A model generated the notes under the pieces. That model saw only the letters and a program-made list of their open reading frames with translations, was not told the origin of the DNA and ran no database searches. Positions 60,071 to 64,000 of a stretch of 64,000 nt of DNA are shown here, in pieces. Location: assembly GCA_964504305.1 (NCBI GenBank), contig CAZDEB010000001.1, positions 248,001 through 312,000 on the forward strand, read 5' to 3'. The translations under genes were made by a program, and so were the position numbers. Source of the DNA: UBA11606 sp964504305 (GTDB lineage: Bacteria > Actinomycetota > Acidimicrobiia > Acidimicrobiales > Aldehydirespiratoraceae). Within the stretch, counting starts at the first letter, position 1; the number at the start of each line of letters is the position of its first letter.

Positions 60071-60963
60071 GCCGCAACGATCCGACGACGTACCGGGCCA
60101 AGCGTATGAAGCCGGCAAGGTGGTTTCGCGAATACGGCTGGCGTCATCTTGTTATGGCGGCGGTGGTGGCCTTCGCGCTTTTCCCGGTGATCGTGGTGAT
60201 CTCGGCATCGTTCAACCCTCGGGGCGGCATCCAGAGCCAGAAGTTCATTCCGTCGACGCTCACCCTCGACAACTACCGGGCGCTCACCGGCGACCAGAAC
60301 GTGCCGTTCTACCATTGGATGCGCAACACGGTGATCATCTCGGGCGTGGCGGCGCTGGCCAACACCTTCCTGTCTGCTCTTGCGGCGTACGCGTTCAGCC
60401 GCATGCGGTTCCGTGGCCGCCGGGGTGGCCTGCTGGTGATTCTGCTCGTGCAGATGTTCCCGATCACACTGCTGATGGTTGCGATTTTCCTGATGATGCA
60501 GAACATCGGGGGGATCTTCCCGGCGGTGGGTCTGGGCACCCAGATGGGCCTGATCCTCGTCTACATGGGTGGCGCTCTCGGGGTCAACACCTGGCTGATG
60601 AAGGGCTTCTTCGACACGGTGCCACGAAGTCTTGACGAGTCGGCCCTGATAGATGGTGCCACCCACTGGCAGATCTTCTGGCGGATAATTCTTCCGTTGG
60701 CGGCGCCGGTGCTCGCGGTGGTGGCCATGCTCGGCTTCATCACCGCGGTCAACGAATACGTGTTGGCGTCGGTGCTGTTGCGCGATGTCAACGATTTTCC
60801 GTTGTCAGTCGGTTTGTTCCGGTTCATCGATAACGACTTCGGGGCCGAGTGGGGTCCGTTCGCCGCGGGGGCGCTGCTCTCGGCGGTTCCCGTGGTGGTC
60901 CTTTTCCAGTTCCTTCAACGATTCATTGTTTCCGGCCTGACCGCCGGGGCGGTCAAGGAGTAG
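60067..60963 (+). CDS. Maltose-type ABC transporter permease (MalG-like)
   Basis: A 298-residue six-helix permease starting at ATG 60067, whose ATGA overlaps the malF-like stop; the longer overlapping frame is a shadow. The EAA loop is DESALIDGATHWQIFWRIIL, and VISASFNPRGG, AYAFSRMRFRGR and GFITAVNEYVLASVLL are family segments. With MalF it forms the transmembrane heterodimer. The GH13 gene follows 10 nt later with AAGGAG near the end of this gene. Confidence 0.93.
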   Translation: MSRNDPTTYRAKRMKPARWFREYGWRHLVMAAVVAFALFPVIVVISASFNPRGGIQSQKFIPSTLTLDNYRALTGDQNVPFYHWMRNTVIISGVAALANTFLSALAAYAFSRMRFRGRRGGLLVILLVQMFPITLLMVAIFLMMQNIGGIFPAVGLGTQMGLILVYMGGALGVNTWLMKGFFDTVPRSLDESALIDGATHWQIFWRIILPLAAPVLAVVAMLGFITAVNEYVLASVLLRDVNDFPLSVGLFRFIDNDFGAEWGPFAAGALLSAVPVVVLFQFLQRFIVSGLTAGAVKE

Positions 60964-60973
60964 TCGGCCAGAG

Positions 60974-62824
60974 ATGTTGCGGTCAATACCCGTTCAATTG
61001 CTGCTGCCCCACCACGACGGGTCGGCGCTGTATGTGCCCAACAGTTCGCCGTCGCTTGACGAAGTGGTGCCGCTGTTTCTCAGAGCGCCTGTCGGCTACG
61101 ACGCGAGCAGCGTTCATCTTCGTCAGGTGATCGACGGGGAGCCTTCGTTCGCCGAGGCCGTGGTCGACCGGGTCACCGACATCGACACTTGGTGGCGTGC
61201 CGATCTCAGGTGTCACAACCCGGTGTCGAACTACCGTTGGCTTCTGATCGACAGCCACGGCAACTCACGTTGGCTGAACGCTCGGGGGCTGGTCGACCGC
61301 GACGTCACCGACCGTCACGATTTTGCGGTGACCACCAACGGCGCCGCACCGTCGTGGGCCAACAAGGCAGTCTTCTACCAGATCTTCCCGGACCGGTTCG
61401 CGCCGCCCGTCGGGCCGGGTCTCGACGGTCCGGTGCCGCCTTGGGCCCACGTGTCGGATTGGATCGATCGGCCGGAGATCGACGGGCCTGGGGCGATGAC
61501 CCAGCTCTACGGTGGAAGCCTTCGCGGAGTGACTGCGAAGCTCTCGCATCTGTGTGATCTGGGGGTGAACGCGGTGTGGATCACCCCGTGGTTCCCGGCC
61601 AACAGCAACCATCGCTACGACGCTTCCTCGTTCGATTCGATAGACCCTGTTCTTGGCGGCGATGACGCCCTCGTGGAACTGTCGAGGGCTCTTCATGATC
61701 GCGGGATGCGTCTCATGGGGGATCTCACCCTCAACCACACCGGTGCGGCTCACGACTGGTTCTTGAAGGCCCAGGCCGACGAGACATCGGCCGAAGCCGG
61801 CTTCTACTATTTCTTGGATCACCCCGACAAATATGAGTCGTGGATCGGTGTTCCCTCGTTGCCCAAGCTTGATCACGCCAGTCGCGATCTGCCGCGGCGG
61901 TTCTACGACGGAGCCGATTCGGTCGCGGGTCGCTGGCTGAAGGAGCCGTTCGAACTGGACGGTTGGCGAATCGACGTGGCCAACATGACCGGACGCCTGG
62001 GGTCCGTCGACCTCAATCACGAGATCGCCGCCACCGTCAAGTCCACGGTCGAGTCGGTCAACCCCGAGGGTCTGCTCATCGGCGAACACGCCCACGACGC
62101 CACCTCTGATCTCGATGGCAGCGGATGGCACGGCACCATGAACTACGCAGGTTTCAGTCGCCCGATGTGGAGTTGGCTGCGGGGCCCGGAGTTCGAAGCC
62201 GAGTTTCTGGGGGTGCCGGCCCGGGTATCGGTGCGGCCGGCTACTGCGGTGGTGGAGACCATGAAGGACTTCATGGCATCGGTGCCATGGCAGTCCGCAA
62301 TCAGCAACATGAACGTTCTCGGCAGTCACGACACTGCTCGGTGGAGAACGGTGGCCGGTGATCCCGGCCGGGCCAAGGTCGGGGCGGCGATGCTGTTCAC
62401 CTTCCCCGGTATGCCGTGCGTCTTTGCTGGTGACGAAATCGGGATGACAGGCGCCGACAACCATGCCGCCCGCAGTCCCTTCCCTTGGCACGACCATGAC
62501 CTCTGGGATCGCTCGATGTTCGATCATTATCGAGCGTTGACCCGTCTGCGTCGGGGGAGCGATGCGCTGGCGGTGGGCGGTTTGCGCTGGCTTTCGGTCG
62601 GCGATGACCACATGACATTCGCACGGGAGACCCCGGAGGAGACGGTGATTGTTCATGCGGCCCGGGCGGGCCACGATCAGGTATCGCTTGATGCTGCCGG
62701 TCTGGGGATGGAGGCGGTCGACCATCTCTACGGTGACGCCACCGCCAACATCGTCGATGGGCGACTCGACATTTCAGCCGATGAACCCACGGTCGGCATC
62801 TACCGGTTCCCAACGTGTTCCTGA
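60974..62824 (+). CDS. GH13 alpha-glucan hydrolase (maltodextrin glucosidase/neopullulanase-like)
   Basis: A 616-residue cytoplasmic glycoside hydrolase without signal peptide. An N-terminal beta domain (to about 125) precedes the (beta/alpha)8 barrel with the four GH13 regions: DLTLNHTG (region I), GWRIDVAN (nucleophile Asp), LIGEHAHD (acid/base Glu) and VLGSHDTAR (His-Asp). Length and N-terminal domain fit MalZ or cyclomaltodextrinase. It probably degrades imported maltodextrins to glucose and maltose. ATG 60974 lies 10 nt after malG; the gene is probably part of the mal operon. Confidence 0.92.
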   Translation: MLRSIPVQLLLPHHDGSALYVPNSSPSLDEVVPLFLRAPVGYDASSVHLRQVIDGEPSFAEAVVDRVTDIDTWWRADLRCHNPVSNYRWLLIDSHGNSRWLNARGLVDRDVTDRHDFAVTTNGAAPSWANKAVFYQIFPDRFAPPVGPGLDGPVPPWAHVSDWIDRPEIDGPGAMTQLYGGSLRGVTAKLSHLCDLGVNAVWITPWFPANSNHRYDASSFDSIDPVLGGDDALVELSRALHDRGMRLMGDLTLNHTGAAHDWFLKAQADETSAEAGFYYFLDHPDKYESWIGVPSLPKLDHASRDLPRRFYDGADSVAGRWLKEPFELDGWRIDVANMTGRLGSVDLNHEIAATVKSTVESVNPEGLLIGEHAHDATSDLDGSGWHGTMNYAGFSRPMWSWLRGPEFEAEFLGVPARVSVRPATAVVETMKDFMASVPWQSAISNMNVLGSHDTARWRTVAGDPGRAKVGAAMLFTFPGMPCVFAGDEIGMTGADNHAARSPFPWHDHDLWDRSMFDHYRALTRLRRGSDALAVGGLRWLSVGDDHMTFARETPEETVIVHAARAGHDQVSLDAAGLGMEAVDHLYGDATANIVDGRLDISADEPTVGIYRFPTCS

Positions 62825-62840
62825 TCCGAAAGCATTTTCG

Positions 62841-64000
62841 ATGAAACGATTGTCCACGATTCTTCTGGCTACCGCGATGGTCGCGGGCGCATGCAGTTCT
62901 TCCGGTGGGGCCGACGGCGCCTTGTCGCCCGCCGTGTCCTCGGCCGAGGTCTCGACCACCACTTTGGAAGTTGCCCCTGAATCCGGTCCGGCATTGGCCG
63001 ACGACAACCGTCTCGAGGTGATGCTCCTGTGGCATCAGCACCAGCCGCTGTATCCGTTGGATTCGAGTGGTGTGGTGACCCGCCCGTGGGTGAGGCTCCA
63101 TGCCGCCAAGGACTATGTCGACATGGCCAACCTGGCCGCGTCCTATCCCGACCTGCATGTCACGTTCAACCTCACGCCGGTTCTGCTGCTCCAACTCGAA
63201 GCGCTGGCCAATGGCACCGTCGACACCTACCAGGTACACACGGAGGTTCCCGCCGCGGACCTTACCGTCGAGCAGCGCCAGTTCGTTTTCGACCGGTTCT
63301 TCGACATCAACCCCAAGGTCATCGCCAGGTTCCCACGGTTCAAGGAGTTGTCGAACCTTCGACCGGAGGGTGTCGATGCCTTCGACGACCGAGACATCAC
63401 CGACCTTCAGGTTCTGTTCAATCTGGGTTGGACCGACCCCGATGAGTTGGCCAAGGAGCCGCTAGCGGCGTTGGTAGCGAAGGGCCACGACTTCGTCGAG
63501 GCCGACAAGGCGACTGTCCTGGCCGAACACCTTCGGTTGGTGAAAGAGGTCGCTCCGGCCTACAAGGCCGCGTGGGACACAGGGCGAATAGAAATTGCCA
63601 CCACGCCTCTGGCCCACCCGATCCTGCCCTTGCTGGCCGACACCAATCTGGCTCTCGAGGGCGACCCCACCGCAACGCTTCCTGAGGCCAGGTTCCGCCA
63701 TATTCCCGATGCCACCGAGCAGGTCAGGCGCGGGCTCGATGTGGCCGAACGGATTCTCAGCCGTCGTCCCCAGGGGATGTGGCCCGGTGAGGGATCAGTC
63801 GCTCAGATGGTGTTGCCGCTCTTCAGCCGTGAAGGCGTGCGCTGGGTGGCCACTGGCGAGGATGTGCTGGCCCGCACTCTCGACATCGGTTCGTTCAACC
63901 GCGGGGTCGGTGATCTTGTGGAAGAAGCGTCGTCTCTGTACCGACCGTGGTCGGCCACGTTCAACCGCAATCCCGACCTGCCGGTGTTTTTCCGCGACAC
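62841..64000 (+). CDS. GH57 glycoside hydrolase lipoprotein, C-terminus outside window
   Basis: An open frame from ATG 62841 to the window end (386 residues seen). The signal ends in the lipobox VAGAC (Cys 18), followed by a Ser/Thr-rich linker, so the enzyme is exported and lipid-anchored. GH57 region 1 appears as LLWHQHQPLYP and the nucleophile region as GMWPGEGSV (Glu); the acid Asp would lie beyond the window. GH57 includes alpha-amylases, amylopullulanases and branching enzymes. It lies 16 nt after the GH13 gene; together they suggest extracellular starch or glycogen cleavage, import of the products and internal hydrolysis. Confidence 0.88.
   Translation, partial: MKRLSTILLATAMVAGACSSSGGADGALSPAVSSAEVSTTTLEVAPESGPALADDNRLEVMLLWHQHQPLYPLDSSGVVTRPWVRLHAAKDYVDMANLAASYPDLHVTFNLTPVLLLQLEALANGTVDTYQVHTEVPAADLTVEQRQFVFDRFFDINPKVIARFPRFKELSNLRPEGVDAFDDRDITDLQVLFNLGWTDPDELAKEPLAALVAKGHDFVEADKATVLAEHLRLVKEVAPAYKAAWDTGRIEIATTPLAHPILPLLADTNLALEGDPTATLPEARFRHIPDATEQVRRGLDVAERILSRRPQGMWPGEGSVAQMVLPLFSREGVRWVATGEDVLARTLDIGSFNRGVGDLVEEASSLYRPWSATFNRNPDLPVFFRD

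Noticed and set aside
1..64000. CRISPR arrays, tRNA and rRNA genes, prophage or plasmid origin
   Set aside because: No regularly spaced repeats, cloverleaf, rRNA segment, integrase or replication gene was recognised on either strand by reading; a tRNAscan and CRISPR search would settle it.

Overview
The window is high-GC, gene-dense bacterial DNA. Many GTG and TTG starts, 1-4 nt stop/start overlaps, Thr/Pro-rich lipoproteins, an RbpA-free but clearly actinobacterial gene repertoire (ECF sigma fusion, multi-domain cyclase/AAA regulator, LigD-type polymerase, DUF559/AbiEi-like protein) suggest an actinobacterium, plausibly of the Acidimicrobiia (Ilumatobacter-like) lineage; this assignment is inference. 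No rRNA, tRNA, CRISPR array, insertion sequence or phage gene was seen.

Layout. 1-5.2 kb (minus strand): the start of a YCII/DGPF protein, a UvrD-type helicase, an ECF sigma factor fused to a zinc-binding anti-sigma-like segment, a membrane helix and an extracellular domain, then three small envelope proteins. 5.3-6.5 kb: a lipoprotein alpha/beta hydrolase. 6.5-9.5 kb (minus): a translationally coupled operon of an AhpD/CMD-family protein, a SnoaL-like protein and an acyl-CoA ligase. The first gene is interrupted by an in-frame TGA exactly where the second redox cysteine of the CxxC motif belongs, followed at once by a hairpin: a strong selenoprotein candidate and the headline of this window. 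9.6-25.4 kb: mixed metabolism, namely quinone oxidoreductase, CHM isomerase, NamZ-like muramidase, DegT aminotransferase, FAH hydrolase plus aminotransferase, arylamine acetyltransferase, MFS exporter, FAD oxidase, TetR, IlvD, a second MFS protein, LigD-type polymerase, ROK kinase and a lipoprotein protease.

25.4-43.7 kb: an inositol-type catabolic locus. A LacI regulator with a PhyH dioxygenase and a Gfo/Idh dehydrogenase runs leftward. Rightward, behind a promoter overlapped by a perfect 18-bp palindrome, come IolE-like isomerase, an ABC importer (binding protein, oversized permease, single ATPase), IolC-like kinase, IolB, a hydroxyacid dehydrogenase, a Gfo/Idh protein, IolD, an SDR, two more Gfo/Idh proteins (one IolG-like), a second IolB-like protein and a LacD-like aldolase. 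Nearly all are coupled by ATGA/GTGA overlaps. The importer brings the cyclitol in; dehydrogenases, IolE, IolD, IolB, IolC and the aldolase would take it to C3 units. No IolA is present.

43.8-55.8 kb: an unrecognised 526-aa protein, threonine aldolase, a 1389-aa cyclase/AAA protein, a second PhyH oxygenase, an AbiEi/DUF559-like protein bracketed by two related long hairpins, a methyltransferase and a ValS of apparently archaeal type. 55.9-64 kb: a maltose/maltodextrin locus with a LacI regulator divergent from MalE, MalF, MalG, a GH13 enzyme and a GH57 lipoprotein cut by the window edge; operator-like TTGCAA repeats lie between regulator and malE. A recurring TAnnnT box 6-10 nt before ATG in genes without a Shine-Dalgarno suggests that leaderless transcription is common here.
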